A stretch of 64,000 bases of DNA from Glaciecola sp. 33A (GTDB taxonomy: Bacteria > Pseudomonadota > Gammaproteobacteria > Enterobacterales > Alteromonadaceae). The notes under the pieces are model-generated. The model was given only the letters and a program-made list of their open reading frames with translations. It did no database searches and was not told where the DNA came from. The stretch covers positions 124,001-188,000 of the forward strand of contig NZ_PJAR01000040.1 of assembly GCF_002836745.1 (NCBI RefSeq), in the 5' to 3' direction. Below, in pieces: positions 47,195 through 57,282 of this stretch (its first letter is position 1; each line of letters begins with the position of its first letter). The position numbers were made by a program, and so were the translations under genes.

Positions 47195-49063
47195 ATGGCA
47201 TTATTACAAATTGCCGAGCCCGGCCAAAGTGCAGCTCCGCATGAACGTAAAATAGGAGTTGGAATTGACTTAGGTACAACCAATTCATTAGTGAGTGCTG
47301 TAAAAAGTGGTCAATGCGTGACTTTGGCCGACGAACAGGAAAGACATCTATTGCCATCGGTGGTGCATTATTCTGAAGCATCAATTGATGTTGGCTATCA
47401 TGCAAGAGATAACTCAAATGCAGATCCTGCAAATACGATTATGTCAGTTAAGCGATTCATGGGCAGAAGTTTAGCGGATGTGACTGCTCATTGGGATCAA
47501 TTACCTTATCAATTTGTTGCTGAGTCACTATCTCCGCGGTTTATTACGCCCAGAGGCGAGTTAAACCCAATTCAAATCTCCTCACATATTTTAAGCGCAC
47601 TGAAAAAGCGAGCTGAGGCGCGGATGGGTGAAGAAATTACGGGTGCTGTTATAACTGTTCCTGCTTATTTTGATGATGCTCAGCGCCAAGGTACTAAAGA
47701 TGCAGCGCAATTAGCGGGCCTGAATGTACTGCGTTTGCTAAATGAGCCAACTGCGGCCGCCATTGCTTATGGTTTGGATAGCAAAGAAGAAGGCGTTATT
47801 GCGGTTTATGATCTGGGCGGCGGTACTTTTGATGTTTCAATTCTACGTTTAAATAAAGGTGTATTCGAGGTACTTGCAACAGGCGGTAATTCAGCCCTAG
47901 GCGGAGACGATTTTGATCACCTGCTAGCCAGCCATTTAGCGCAACAACTTGGTTTAGATGCGGTTGCAGAGAAAAAAAATTATCGCCGCTTAATGAATGC
48001 GGGTAAGGAAGTAAAAGAATCCTTGAGTAATGCCGCTAGTAGCGTTGTGTCGATTCAATTGCTAGGTGCAGAGCAAAGTACACAAGTTAGTATGCAGCTA
48101 GCGCAGTTTAATCAACTAATTAATGAGCTAGTAACGCAAACCATCAGTACGTGTAAAAGAGCGGTAAAAGACGCTCGTGTTAGTCTTGAGGAAGTGGACA
48201 AAGTCATCATGGTTGGCGGCTCGACACGAGTACCGCTTGTGCGTCAGCAAGTTGAAGCATTTTTCAAAAAAGCACCACTGACATCGATCGATCCAGATAA
48301 AGTGGTGGCCATCGGCGCAGGTATACAGGCCGATATTTTGGTTGGTAATAAGCCTGACAGTGATATGCTGTTGTTGGATGTTCTTCCGTTGTCTTTAGGC
48401 ATTGAAACGATGGGCGGGTTGGTAGAGAAAATTATTCCTCGAAATACCACTATTCCAGTTGCAAAAGCGCAAGAATTCACTACCTTCAAAGACGGCCAAA
48501 CAGCGATGTTGGTGCATGTATTACAGGGCGAGCGTGAATTGGTTGAGCATTGTCGTTCGCTGGCTAAGTTTACTTTAAAAGGTATCCCCGCAATGACCGC
48601 AGGCGCGGCTCATATAAGAGTTACTTTTCAGGTTGACGCTGACGGCTTGTTAAACGTAACTGCGATGGAAAAATCAAGTGGTGTAAAAGCTGAAGTGCAG
48701 GTTAAGCCTTCCTATGGTTTGGAAGAATCAGAAATACTGGATATGTTGCAATCTAGTATGCAAAACGCCAAACAAGATATGCAAGCAAGAATGTTAAAAG
48801 AGCAACAAGTTGATGCGAGTCGAGTACTTGAAGCTATGCATGGAGCGTTGGCTGAAGATGGTGATGAATTATTATCGGACAACGAAAGAAAAGCGATAGA
48901 TCACGCTCTGCAGAGCTTGGGGCTGTGTGCAACAAATAATGATGTTGATGCTATTAAACAGGCGATTGATGTTGTTGATAAATTAAGCCAAGACTTTGCA
49001 GCTAGACGGATGGATAAATCTATTCAAAAGGCGCTAGCGGGTCACTCGGTTGATGATATTTAA
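47195..49063 (+). CDS. hscA: Fe-S chaperone HscA (Hsp70 family)
   Basis: 622 residues. Nucleotide-binding signatures are [28 protein letters not shown] and [17 protein letters not shown]. The substrate domain is HscA-like, with [14 protein letters not shown]. It releases clusters from IscU using the LPPVK motif. It is between hscB and fdx, with spacers of 27 and 14 bp. Confidence 0.97.
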   Translation: MALLQIAEPGQSAAPHERKIGVGIDLGTTNSLVSAVKSGQCVTLADEQERHLLPSVVHYSEASIDVGYHARDNSNADPANTIMSVKRFMGRSLADVTAHWDQLPYQFVAESLSPRFITPRGELNPIQISSHILSALKKRAEARMGEEITGAVITVPAYFDDAQRQGTKDAAQLAGLNVLRLLNEPTAAAIAYGLDSKEEGVIAVYDLGGGTFDVSILRLNKGVFEVLATGGNSALGGDDFDHLLASHLAQQLGLDAVAEKKNYRRLMNAGKEVKESLSNAASSVVSIQLLGAEQSTQVSMQLAQFNQLINELVTQTISTCKRAVKDARVSLEEVDKVIMVGGSTRVPLVRQQVEAFFKKAPLTSIDPDKVVAIGAGIQADILVGNKPDSDMLLLDVLPLSLGIETMGGLVEKIIPRNTTIPVAKAQEFTTFKDGQTAMLVHVLQGERELVEHCRSLAKFTLKGIPAMTAGAAHIRVTFQVDADGLLNVTAMEKSSGVKAEVQVKPSYGLEESEILDMLQSSMQNAKQDMQARMLKEQQVDASRVLEAMHGALAEDGDELLSDNERKAIDHALQSLGLCATNNDVDAIKQAIDVVDKLSQDFAARRMDKSIQKALAGHSVDDI

Positions 49064-49077
49064 ATTAGGATTGATGA

Positions 49078-49416
49078 ATGCCACAAGTTATTTTTTTACC
49101 CCATAAAGATCTTTGTCCAGACGGTGCTGTGTTGGAGGGAGATACAGGTACGTCAGTGCTGGATTTAGCATTAAAAAATGGTATTGGTATTGAGCATGCG
49201 TGTGAAAAAGTGTGTGCATGCACCACTTGTCATATTATTGTTAGAGAAGGTTACGACTCATTAGGTGAATCAGATGAATTAGAAGATGACTTATTGGACA
49301 AGGCCTGGGGACTAGAACCTGAATCTCGCTTAGGTTGCCAAGCAATTATTCGTGATGAAGATTTGGTTGTTGAGATACCCAAGTACACGATCAATCATGC
49401 TAGTGAAGAGCATTAG
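49078..49416 (+). CDS. fdx: ISC-type 2Fe-2S ferredoxin
   Basis: 112 residues. The cluster ligands Cys42, Cys48, Cys51 and Cys87 appear in HACEKVCACTTCHIIVREG and RLGCQAI, with the extra Cys46 seen in E. coli Fdx. It supplies electrons for cluster assembly. It ends the operon: no iscX follows, only a 277-bp spacer before ndk. Confidence 0.97.
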   Translation: MPQVIFLPHKDLCPDGAVLEGDTGTSVLDLALKNGIGIEHACEKVCACTTCHIIVREGYDSLGESDELEDDLLDKAWGLEPESRLGCQAIIRDEDLVVEIPKYTINHASEEH

Positions 49417-49646
49417 GTAACAATCATAATGCCGCTGTAAAGATTGAGCGTTTTGTTATGAATTATTTCACTTTCATAAGGCACTTAAATTTAGCTGCTC
49501 AGTCACACTTTTTTACTATCAAGCAATTGAATTATAAACCTTATTTTATATTGAATGGGTTTACGGCGAGACCAAATATAGATTAATAGAATGAATTTAA
49601 AAAACGAATTTGTGACGAAGGGGTATTCATTGAGCCTCATCTTCTT

Positions 49647-49652
49647 TATAAT
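49647..49652 (+). promoter_or_regulatory. candidate -10 box for ndk
   Basis: A perfect TATAAT lies 41 bp before the ndk start. No good -35 is visible at the usual spacing, so it may rely on an activator or be chance. Confidence 0.4.
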
Positions 49653-49693
49653 CGCGCGAAATTGTAAAAATATGTAAATTGGAAGAATTAACC

Positions 49694-50125
49694 ATGGCTT
49701 TAGAACGTACCTTTTCGATCATTAAACCTGACGCAGTAGCGAAAAACGTTATTGGCGCAATCTATAACCGTTTTGAAACTGCAAAATTGCGCATCGTTGC
49801 TTCAAAAATGGTTCACATGAGCAAAGAACAAGCTGAAGGCTTCTATGCAGAACATAGCGAGCGTCCTTTCTTTGGCGCACTTGTTAGCTTCATGACATCG
49901 GGTCCAGTAATGGTTCAAGTGCTTGAAGGCGACAATGCTGTTGTGAAAAACAGAGAAATCATGGGCGCAACTAACCCAGCAGATGCTTCAGCAGGCACGT
50001 TACGTGCAGATTACGCAGAGTCTATCGATGAAAATGCATGTCACGGTTCAGATGCACCGGAGTCAGCGGCTCGAGAGATAGCTTACTTCTTCCCTGATGA
50101 AGAAATTTGCCCACGCACACGCTAA
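49694..50125 (+). CDS. ndk: nucleoside diphosphate kinase
   Basis: 143 residues. It begins [18 protein letters not shown]; the phosphorylated histidine is in [16 protein letters not shown] (about 114-129). It balances NTP pools. GGAAG lies upstream of ATG 49694; a five-codon longer TTG frame is not used. Followed by its own terminator. Confidence 0.97.
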   Translation: MALERTFSIIKPDAVAKNVIGAIYNRFETAKLRIVASKMVHMSKEQAEGFYAEHSERPFFGALVSFMTSGPVMVQVLEGDNAVVKNREIMGATNPADASAGTLRADYAESIDENACHGSDAPESAAREIAYFFPDEEICPRTR

Positions 50126-50144
50126 GCAAACGAAGTGTTATACT

Positions 50145-50168
50145 AAGGGAGCTTCGGCTCCCTTTTTT
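50145..50168 (+). terminator. terminator of ndk
   Basis: AAGGGAGC-TTCG-GCTCCCTT with a TTCG tetraloop and a run of six T. Confidence 0.93.
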
Positions 50169-50309
50169 AATTAAATTATAGAGGGCTTATAAGCCCACGT
50201 TAAATCGCTCTTAATTCAGTCTAATCAAGTATACTGTATTGGTGTGCAACCTTGGTTGTTATAGAGCGTGCAACGATATTTGTTATAAATTGTTATGAAG
50301 GTAAAAAAA

Positions 50310-51467
50310 ATGTCCGCAAGCCAAGTAAGTACAGAGCCACAAAAAGAGATTAAAAAAGTCAATTTATTGAACTTGGACCGACAGGGCTTGGGCGACTACT
50401 TTGCCTCTATCAACGAGAAACCATTCCGCGCAGAGCAGATAATGAAGTGGATCTACCAAGTAGGTGAGTCTGATTTCGATAAAATGACGAACATAAATAA
50501 AGATTTACGATCAAAATTAAAGAGTAATTGCGTAATTAAAGCGCCGGTTATTTCCGAGCACCAACAAGCAACCGATGGCACTATTAAATTTGCAATGCTG
50601 TTAGAGGGTGGTCAAGAGATTGAGTCGGTATGGATACCTGAAACTGACCGTGCGACTTTGTGTGTCTCTTCGCAAGTCGGGTGTGCATTAGAATGCACTT
50701 TTTGTTCAACAGGACAACAGGGCTTTAACCGTAATTTGTCAGTCGCTGAAATCATTGGTCAGGTATGGCGTGTTGCGACGTTTATTGGCTTGTCAAAAGA
50801 TACGTCGCAACGGCCTATCACTAATGTTGTCATGATGGGGATGGGTGAGCCTTTACTTAACCTTAAAAATGTTGTCCCTGCGATGCGTATTATGTTAGAT
50901 GATTTTGGATTTGGATTGTCTAAGCGCAGAGTTACCTTGAGTACATCCGGTGTGGTGCCTGCCTTGGATATGCTGGGCGACCAAATTGATGTTGCACTGG
51001 CTATTTCATTGCATGCGCCTGATAATAAATTGCGAGATGAAATTGTACCGGTAAACAAAAAATACCCGATTGAAGAATTTTTAGCTAGTGTAAGGCGTTA
51101 TTTGGCAAAATCGAAAGCAAACCAAGGCAAAGTAACCGTCGAGTATGTTATGTTGAATCATATTAATGACAGCACTGACCAAGCGCATGAATTAGCCAAA
51201 GTATTGAAAGAAACGCCTTGCAAGATAAATTTGATACCATTTAATCCTTACCCGGGCACGCCCTATACCTGCTCGAGCAATTCAAGAATGGATAGATTTT
51301 CAAAGGTGCTCATGGAATATGGCTTTACTGTGGTGATCAGAAAAACCCGCGGTGATGATATCGATGCAGCCTGCGGGCAATTAGTGGGTGACGTTGTTGA
51401 TAGAACCAAACGATTACTAAAAAAACAGATGAATGGAAAACCAATTTCTGTAAAAATGGCGCAATAA
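50310..51467 (+). CDS. rlmN: 23S rRNA/tRNA A-2503/A-37 methyltransferase RlmN
   Basis: 385 residues. Radical SAM motif in [28 protein letters not shown], and the catalytic methyl-carrying cysteine in the C-terminal [40 protein letters not shown] is the RlmN N-terminal domain. ATG 50310 is preferred because AAGGT lies 7 nt upstream; another in-frame ATG at 50295 contains that ribosome site. First gene of the conserved rlmN-pilF-rodZ-ispG run. Confidence 0.95.
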   Translation: MSASQVSTEPQKEIKKVNLLNLDRQGLGDYFASINEKPFRAEQIMKWIYQVGESDFDKMTNINKDLRSKLKSNCVIKAPVISEHQQATDGTIKFAMLLEGGQEIESVWIPETDRATLCVSSQVGCALECTFCSTGQQGFNRNLSVAEIIGQVWRVATFIGLSKDTSQRPITNVVMMGMGEPLLNLKNVVPAMRIMLDDFGFGLSKRRVTLSTSGVVPALDMLGDQIDVALAISLHAPDNKLRDEIVPVNKKYPIEEFLASVRRYLAKSKANQGKVTVEYVMLNHINDSTDQAHELAKVLKETPCKINLIPFNPYPGTPYTCSSNSRMDRFSKVLMEYGFTVVIRKTRGDDIDAACGQLVGDVVDRTKRLLKKQMNGKPISVKMAQ

Positions 51468-51486
51468 CAAACAGTAGAGAATTACC

Positions 51487-52962
51487 ATGTTGAAAAAATA
51501 TGTAGCCGCTATTCTTCTTTGTGCATTCTTAGGCGCTTGTGTTACTGAGCCAAGGGATCCAGCCTTTGCTGGCGCTGCTGGTATCAATAAAGAAGCAGCC
51601 GCAAAAAATAGAGTGAGTTTGGGTCTTACTTATCTGAGTAATGGAAATTTTTCTCAGGCGAAAGCTAATTTAGATAAAGCGTTAAATTTCGCACCCAAGT
51701 CAGCGGATGCTCATTTTGCAATGGCGTACTATTATCAGCAGGTGGACGAGCTTATCCTTGCGGAGGAATACTACCTTCAAGCTCTTAAGTTCGCCCCTGA
51801 AAATCCAAATATTATTAATAGTTATGGTGCGTTTTTATGTGAGTTGGGACGTTATGAGAAGGCCAAATCTTATCTTTTGAAAGCGGCTACTAGCAAAAGG
51901 TATATCTCCGTAGCTGAAACCTATGAAAATTTAGCTATCTGTGCGGTAGATCAAGGCAAAGTAGATGAAGCGATTGACTTTTTAGACTTAGCCCTAAACC
52001 ATCAGCCGACACGCAGTAAAAGCTTATACTTTTTAGCGCAATTAAAAAAAGAACAAGGCAATTATGATGAGGCGAAAAAGTTATTGTGGAAGTATGACCG
52101 CGTTTCGCGGTTTTCGCCTGAATCACTCTGGCTATCCTACGAAATCGCGCAAGGCTTAGGTGACACCAAAGCCGCACTTGGCTACGGCGAATTAATGCAA
52201 AGTATGTTTCCTGAACATTCAAATACGGCACTTTTCAAAAAACAAATGGGTAAATTTCAACCCGTAGCCACTGTTAAAAATAAACAAAGAGTAAATTTGC
52301 AGTTAGCAGAGCAGGTCAGTCTAGAAGCGAATGCAAACAACTCAGTGGAAAATACTCAAACGGCAACTACACCAATCCCTGCTTTAATAAAAGTAAATAA
52401 GCAGGTGAAAACGTTAACACCGACAGTATCGAATGAGGAGCCGGTTACGGGAGGAAACACCGTTGTAAACGACAACCCCGAGGTAGCACAGCCTGAGCTG
52501 ATGGAGCCTGAGCTGATGGAGCCTGAGCTGATGGAGCCTGAGTTAGTAAGTGATGCCACAACTGAAGTCACTGACATAGACAATGCTATTAGCGCTAACG
52601 CTGCCGAAAAACGTGAGGCCGCATTGGAGGTTGCATTTGCTGCTGATTTTATTGCTGAAAATGATGAGTCTGCAAGCATTGAAGGTAAGATGCAAAAAGT
52701 TGATAATACACTCGCAGTAGACGACACGGTCTCTGAAGTTGCCGTGAATGAAGCACAAGATAAAGCAACACAGCAAATAGATGAGGCGGTTGACGACAAT
52801 GCCAGCTATCATGCGGTGCTACCAAAGGAAAACTTATATCGCATATCACTTCGATATAACGTTAAAATGAAATACCTAATGCAATGGAACAACCTTGACG
52901 ATCCATCCGCTATAGTAATAGGGATGAAATTGCGGGTAAAGGACCCAGAAAATAATGACTGA
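51487..52962 (+). CDS. pilF: PilF/PilW-like TPR lipoprotein with C-terminal LysM
   Basis: 491 residues. The lipoprotein signal ends LGAC (Cys about 18). TPR repeats occupy about 38-250 (NRVSLGLTYLSNGNFSQA, then AHFAMAYYYQQVDELILA, and so on), as in the type IV pilus pilotin PilF/PilW, which helps outer-membrane secretin assembly. A long low-complexity acidic linker (about 275-440) contains three and a half 15-bp repeats (ELMEP). A LysM-like domain ends the protein (about 442-487: LYRISLRYNVKMKYLMQWNNL). Ordinary PilF stops near 250 residues, so the LysM extension, which would bind peptidoglycan, is unusual. It overlaps rodZ by 8 bp. Confidence 0.82.
   Translation: MLKKYVAAILLCAFLGACVTEPRDPAFAGAAGINKEAAAKNRVSLGLTYLSNGNFSQAKANLDKALNFAPKSADAHFAMAYYYQQVDELILAEEYYLQALKFAPENPNIINSYGAFLCELGRYEKAKSYLLKAATSKRYISVAETYENLAICAVDQGKVDEAIDFLDLALNHQPTRSKSLYFLAQLKKEQGNYDEAKKLLWKYDRVSRFSPESLWLSYEIAQGLGDTKAALGYGELMQSMFPEHSNTALFKKQMGKFQPVATVKNKQRVNLQLAEQVSLEANANNSVENTQTATTPIPALIKVNKQVKTLTPTVSNEEPVTGGNTVVNDNPEVAQPELMEPELMEPELMEPELVSDATTEVTDIDNAISANAAEKREAALEVAFAADFIAENDESASIEGKMQKVDNTLAVDDTVSEVAVNEAQDKATQQIDEAVDDNASYHAVLPKENLYRISLRYNVKMKYLMQWNNLDDPSAIVIGMKLRVKDPENND
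52492..52542 (+). repeat. 15-bp tandem repeats in the pilF linker
   Basis: The unit CCTGAGCTGATGGAG is present three times perfectly plus a partial copy. It encodes P-E-L-M-E repeated and keeps frame. Confidence 0.95.
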
Positions 52963-54049
52963 AGAATATAATAAGACAAAAGAGCTTACAAAAGAGGCGA
53001 CAAAAGAGGTGACAAAAGAGGCGACAAAAGAGGCAACTCAAGCGACGCCCGGTCAACAACTGAAAAAGGGTCGTGAGGCGATGGGGTTGACTCAACAACA
53101 AGTTGCTGATCGTCTGCACCTGCGCTTGGGAAATATTCAAGATATAGAGACTGATACACACAAGCCTGGTGTTTCAATTACCTTTACTAAAGGATACGTC
53201 AGGATCTATGCGAAACTGTTAAGTATGCCAGTCGATCCCTTGCTTGAAAACTTTGATGTGTTGCATAAAGGTGAAAAGCAACCTGCAAAATTGCAGAGCT
53301 TTTCTCAACGTGTGGCTAAACAAGCGAATGATGATCGATGGATGATGGTGACTTATCTCATCGTATTTTTGGTTGTTGCTTCGTTGGTTATCTGGTGGTA
53401 TCAGCAATCTGATAAATCGATAATGAACAGGTTGAATCTTTTTAATAATAACGTGACAGAGCAATCGAATAAGGTAGATGAAGGCGAATCTGTTAATGCG
53501 ATGACTAATAATCCAAATATGCCCGATGAATTAGCGATTTCTGAAGAAGATATCAAAAGTCAAAATGCAATGACCAATACGGATAGCACACTGGATACTC
53601 AGACGCAAAATAGTGAAAATATTACTGATAGTGATGCCAGTGAAGGGGAACAAGCGAAAACGCTGGATAAAAAAAACACTGAACTAGCCAATCAATCGTC
53701 AGATAGCGACAATCCAATTGTTGCTGAGAGTGATATAAAAAACCCGATGCCTAGCATCAGCAGCCGGATTATAGACGGATATACCATTAACAGTAACGGT
53801 ACTGTTGATGTCATTTTTACTTTTAAAGAAGACTGTTGGTTAAGTGTTAAAGATGCGAATGATGAAGTTATGGCGCTAGGGGTAAAAGTAAAAGGCAGAG
53901 TAATGTCAGTTAGGGGGACTCCTCCTATATCGGTGAATATGTGCCCGCCTCAAACTGTTGATATCGATTTTGCTGGCGCGCCAGTTGATCTTTCGAGTTA
54001 TCCGCGTGGTATTCCCGTTAAATTTGAACTATCTATTACAGGTGAATAA
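52955..54049 (+). CDS. rodZ: cell-shape protein RodZ
   Basis: 364 residues. After a repetitive T-K-E-A N-terminus (about 12-31) comes a helix-turn-helix domain (about 33-95: [22 protein letters not shown]) that binds MreB. The membrane helix is at about 130-149, followed by an Asn/Ser/Glu-rich periplasmic linker and a C-terminal beta domain (about 270-362) with [12 protein letters not shown]-like DUF4115 pattern. It anchors MreB for rod shape. It overlaps pilF by 8 bp and ispG by one base (TAATG). Confidence 0.93.
   Translation: MTEEYNKTKELTKEATKEVTKEATKEATQATPGQQLKKGREAMGLTQQQVADRLHLRLGNIQDIETDTHKPGVSITFTKGYVRIYAKLLSMPVDPLLENFDVLHKGEKQPAKLQSFSQRVAKQANDDRWMMVTYLIVFLVVASLVIWWYQQSDKSIMNRLNLFNNNVTEQSNKVDEGESVNAMTNNPNMPDELAISEEDIKSQNAMTNTDSTLDTQTQNSENITDSDASEGEQAKTLDKKNTELANQSSDSDNPIVAESDIKNPMPSISSRIIDGYTINSNGTVDVIFTFKEDCWLSVKDANDEVMALGVKVKGRVMSVRGTPPISVNMCPPQTVDIDFAGAPVDLSSYPRGIPVKFELSITGE
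52988..53035 (+). repeat. 12-bp tandem repeats at the rodZ N-terminus
   Basis: Four copies of ACAAAAGAGG(C/T)(G/A) encode T-K-E-(A/V). In frame. They lie just before the MreB-binding domain. Confidence 0.95.
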
Positions 54050-55170
54050 TGTTTTCTGATTCTCCGATCATTCGTCGTAAATCAACAAGAATAAATGTAG
54101 GCAATGTCCCTATTGGTGATGGCGCTCCTATTGCCGTTCAGTCGATGACTAATACGAATACCTTAGATGTTGCAGCTACAGTTGCACAAATAAAGCGTAT
54201 TCAAGATGTTGGCGGTGACATCGTGCGTGTTTCAGTGCCAACGATGGAAGCGGCGGAAGCATTCAAGTTAATAAAGCAACAAGTTAGCGTTCCGCTGGTT
54301 GCTGACATACATTTTGATTACAGAATTGCGTTAAAAGTGGCAGAGTATGGGGTTGATTGTTTACGAATTAACCCTGGCAATATTGGTAATTTACGACGGG
54401 TCAGAGCCGTTGTTGATTGCGCAAAAGATAACAACATTCCAATTCGAATTGGTGTTAACGGCGGTTCCTTAGAAAAAGACATTCAAGAAAAATACAAAGA
54501 GCCAACAGCTGAAGCCCTCGTTGAGTCAGCAATGAGGCATGTTGATATTCTTGATAAGCTTAATTTTGATCAATTTAAGGTCAGTGTAAAAGCGTCTGAT
54601 GTGTTTTTAGCCGTCGGCGCATATCGCTTGCTAGCTAAGCAAATTGTTCAGCCTTTGCACTTGGGTATTACTGAAGCCGGTGGTTTTCGAGCTGGTGCAG
54701 TAAAAAGTGCGGTTGGTCTTGGTATGCTGTTAGCCGAAGGTATTGGCGATACCATCCGAATTTCACTCGCTGCCGATCCTGTTGAAGAGATAAAAGTCGG
54801 CTTTGACATTCTTAAGTCATTGAGAATTAGGGCACGAGGCATTAACTTTATTGCATGTCCGAGTTGTTCAAGACAGGAGTTTGATGTTATCTCTACAGTC
54901 AATGCCTTGGAGGAACGCTTAGAAGATATCGTAACACCGATGGATGTTTCCATTATTGGCTGCGTTGTAAATGGTCCGGGTGAGGCTGAAGTGGCTGATA
55001 TAGGGTTAACGGGTGCGCGTAACATGAGTGGTTTTTATTTAGACGGGAAGCGTCAACGCGAACGTTTGTCTAACGAAAACTTAGTCGACCAGTTAGAAAA
55101 ACGTATTCGAGCAAAAGCAGCACAGCTTGACGAGAAAAACCGGATTAAAATAACTGATATTAGTAGCTAA
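54049..55170 (+). CDS. ispG: 4-hydroxy-3-methylbut-2-enyl diphosphate synthase
   Basis: 373 residues. Cluster cysteines Cys270, Cys273 and Cys305 lie in [11 protein letters not shown] and [10 protein letters not shown]. It begins with [28 protein letters not shown]. This 4Fe-4S enzyme performs the penultimate step of the MEP isoprenoid pathway. Start overlaps the rodZ stop (TAATG). Confidence 0.97.
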   Translation: MFSDSPIIRRKSTRINVGNVPIGDGAPIAVQSMTNTNTLDVAATVAQIKRIQDVGGDIVRVSVPTMEAAEAFKLIKQQVSVPLVADIHFDYRIALKVAEYGVDCLRINPGNIGNLRRVRAVVDCAKDNNIPIRIGVNGGSLEKDIQEKYKEPTAEALVESAMRHVDILDKLNFDQFKVSVKASDVFLAVGAYRLLAKQIVQPLHLGITEAGGFRAGAVKSAVGLGMLLAEGIGDTIRISLAADPVEEIKVGFDILKSLRIRARGINFIACPSCSRQEFDVISTVNALEERLEDIVTPMDVSIIGCVVNGPGEAEVADIGLTGARNMSGFYLDGKRQRERLSNENLVDQLEKRIRAKAAQLDEKNRIKITDISS

Positions 55171-55234
55171 ATCGAATAATTCCGCATAAAGCGAAAAAAA
55201 ATCCATAAAACACGCAAAAACAGGCCTCCTAGAT

Positions 55235-55263
55235 TTTACCCAGCGCGACAAAATCCTTATAAT
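55235..55263 (+). promoter_or_regulatory. sigma70 promoter of hisS
   Basis: TTTACC (55235-55240), 17 bp, and a perfect TATAAT (55258-55263) lie 32 bp before the hisS GTG. Confidence 0.7.
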
Positions 55264-55295
55264 GTTGCGTTTTATATAATTAATTAGAGACAACT

Positions 55296-56567
55296 GTGGC
55301 AAAGACTATTCAAGCAATCAGAGGTATGAACGACTGCTTACCATCACAAACTGGTATTTGGCAGTTTGTCGAATCGAATATCCGTCGCGTTGTTGCCAAT
55401 TACGGCTATCAAGAAATTCGTACACCTATTGTCGAAAGTACAGACTTATTCAAACGCTCGATCGGCGAAGTTACCGATATCGTCGAAAAAGAAATGTATA
55501 CCTTTGAGGATCGCAATGGTGATAGCCTCACATTGCGTCCGGAAGGAACGGCTTGTTGTGTAAGAGCGGGTAATGAACATGGCTTGCTGTATAATCAACA
55601 GCAACGTTTATGGTATATGGGGCCAATGTTTAGGCATGAGCGCCCCCAGAAGGGGCGCTATCGTCAGTTTCATCAGTTTGGTGTCGAAGCATACGGTCTT
55701 AATGGCCCTGACATTGATGTTGAAATGATATTGATTGGTGCTCGATTGTGGCAGGCATTTGGTATTGCGGACAAAGTCGAACTACAAATTAACTCGTTAG
55801 GGTCGGCTGATGCACGAGTTGCGTATAAAAAATTATTAGTTATTTTTTTGCAGCAGCACCACGATCAACTTGATGAAGATAGCCAACGTAGGTTGTTATC
55901 CAATCCATTGCGAGTGTTGGACAGTAAAAACCCCGCCGTACAAAAAATCGTGAAAGACGCACCAAAATTGATTGACCACTTGGATGATGAATCAAAAGCG
56001 CATTTTTCACTTTTATGTGAACGTTTAGACGATTTAGGCATCCAATACACAGTTAATCCAAGTTTAGTGCGTGGATTAGATTATTATAATCGTACCGTAT
56101 TCGAATGGGTGTCCAGCCTATTAGGTGCTCAAGGTACTATTTGTGCTGGCGGCCGATATGATGGACTGGTTGAACAGTTGGGTGGTAAAGCCAGCCCAGC
56201 CGTCGGTTTTGCAATGGGTTTAGAGAGACTAGTTCTGTTGGTAGAGAGCCTTGATGAGTCGCTTTACGCAAATAACGCAGTCGATATCTATTTGATGCCA
56301 ATGAGTGAAAATACTGAGTCAGCAGCGACCAAGATTGCTGAACAAATAAGAAACCAACTGCCAACAGTGAAAGTGCAACAGCACTGCGGTGGTGGTAACT
56401 TTAAGAAACAGATGAAAAAGGCAATGGCATCCGATGCTGCGATTGCCGTTATTATTGAAGAAGATGCACTTGCCAAAGCAAGTGTTTCAGTAAAATATTT
56501 AAAACAAGATAAACCGCAGGCTAGTTTGTTACTAAGTGAGTTATCTGCCCTAGCAGAATGGCTGTAA
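55296..56567 (+). CDS. hisS: histidyl-tRNA synthetase
   Basis: 423 residues with GTG start. Class II motifs: RGMNDCLP at the start, [14 protein letters not shown], motif 2 [21 protein letters not shown], the histidine-binding [15 protein letters not shown] and [15 protein letters not shown], motif 3 GFAMGLERL, then an anticodon-binding domain. It charges tRNA-His. A promoter directly upstream suggests partly independent expression from ispG. Confidence 0.97.
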   Translation: MAKTIQAIRGMNDCLPSQTGIWQFVESNIRRVVANYGYQEIRTPIVESTDLFKRSIGEVTDIVEKEMYTFEDRNGDSLTLRPEGTACCVRAGNEHGLLYNQQQRLWYMGPMFRHERPQKGRYRQFHQFGVEAYGLNGPDIDVEMILIGARLWQAFGIADKVELQINSLGSADARVAYKKLLVIFLQQHHDQLDEDSQRRLLSNPLRVLDSKNPAVQKIVKDAPKLIDHLDDESKAHFSLLCERLDDLGIQYTVNPSLVRGLDYYNRTVFEWVSSLLGAQGTICAGGRYDGLVEQLGGKASPAVGFAMGLERLVLLVESLDESLYANNAVDIYLMPMSENTESAATKIAEQIRNQLPTVKVQQHCGGGNFKKQMKKAMASDAAIAVIIEEDALAKASVSVKYLKQDKPQASLLLSELSALAEWL

Positions 56568-56643
56568 GCACCTTTTGGAACATAGTTAGTCAGAGCAAAT
56601 GTAGTTATTAACCAGATATATGCAGTAAGCGTAGAGGAATTCA

Positions 56644-57282
56644 ATGGAACGTTACGAAACCGAAGAACAACAAGTAGAAGCAATCAAAGGCTTTTGGAAA
56701 GAAAATGGAACAGCGATAATCGTTGGTGTCGGCATTGCCTTGGCTGGTTTGTTCGGTTGGCAACAATATAACGAGATGGCTATTGAAGGCAAGGAAACCC
56801 AATCAATGGCCTTTCAAATTGCGCTTGAAGGAATAGACTCTGAAGAAGGTTTGAGCAAAGCGAGTGCTTTTGCAAAGGAAAATACTGATTCAGGTTACGC
56901 TATATTAACTAGCTTAGTTGCAGCTCAAAAAGCGGTAGAGAATAAAGATTTTGATGCGGCAAAAATGCATTTGAATATGGCTGTTAGTAATTCACCTAGT
57001 GTGGCCATCGCTGATTTGGCAAAAGTTCGTTTGGCTCGCGTTGAAAATCAACTGGGCGATACTGCTGGCGCATTAGCAACGTTGGACTCCGTGGCGAGTG
57101 CTTCCTTTAGTGACCAAGTTCAAGAAATCAAAGGCGACATTTTCTTAGCGATAAAAGAGTTTGATAAAGCAAAAGAGGCTTATGATTTGGTACTTGCTGA
57201 GCAACCTGACAATCGTATAGTAGAAATGAAGCTAAGTAACTTAAACTACGCTGCAACCGAAGCGGCAGGTGTCGCCCAGTGA
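56644..57282 (+). CDS. yfgM: YfgM family ancillary translocon subunit
   Basis: 212 residues. The N-terminal cytoplasmic start YETEEQQVEAIKGFWKENG leads to a membrane helix (about 22-41), then a periplasmic TPR-like helical domain (about 60-205). YfgM is an inner-membrane partner of SecYEG and periplasmic chaperones. It lies between hisS and bamB as in E. coli; its stop overlaps the bamB GTG. Confidence 0.93.
   Translation: MERYETEEQQVEAIKGFWKENGTAIIVGVGIALAGLFGWQQYNEMAIEGKETQSMAFQIALEGIDSEEGLSKASAFAKENTDSGYAILTSLVAAQKAVENKDFDAAKMHLNMAVSNSPSVAIADLAKVRLARVENQLGDTAGALATLDSVASASFSDQVQEIKGDIFLAIKEFDKAKEAYDLVLAEQPDNRIVEMKLSNLNYAATEAAGVAQ

Noticed and set aside
49458-49583. About 40-residue open frame between fdx and ndk, considered as a possible iscX
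   Set aside because: The sequence lacks IscX features (acidic, Trp-containing) and has no good ribosome site.
52356-52799. 147-residue Ser-rich frame on the minus strand within pilF
   Set aside because: It only mirrors the repetitive acidic linker; the SGSIS repeats are the complement of the ELMEP repeats.
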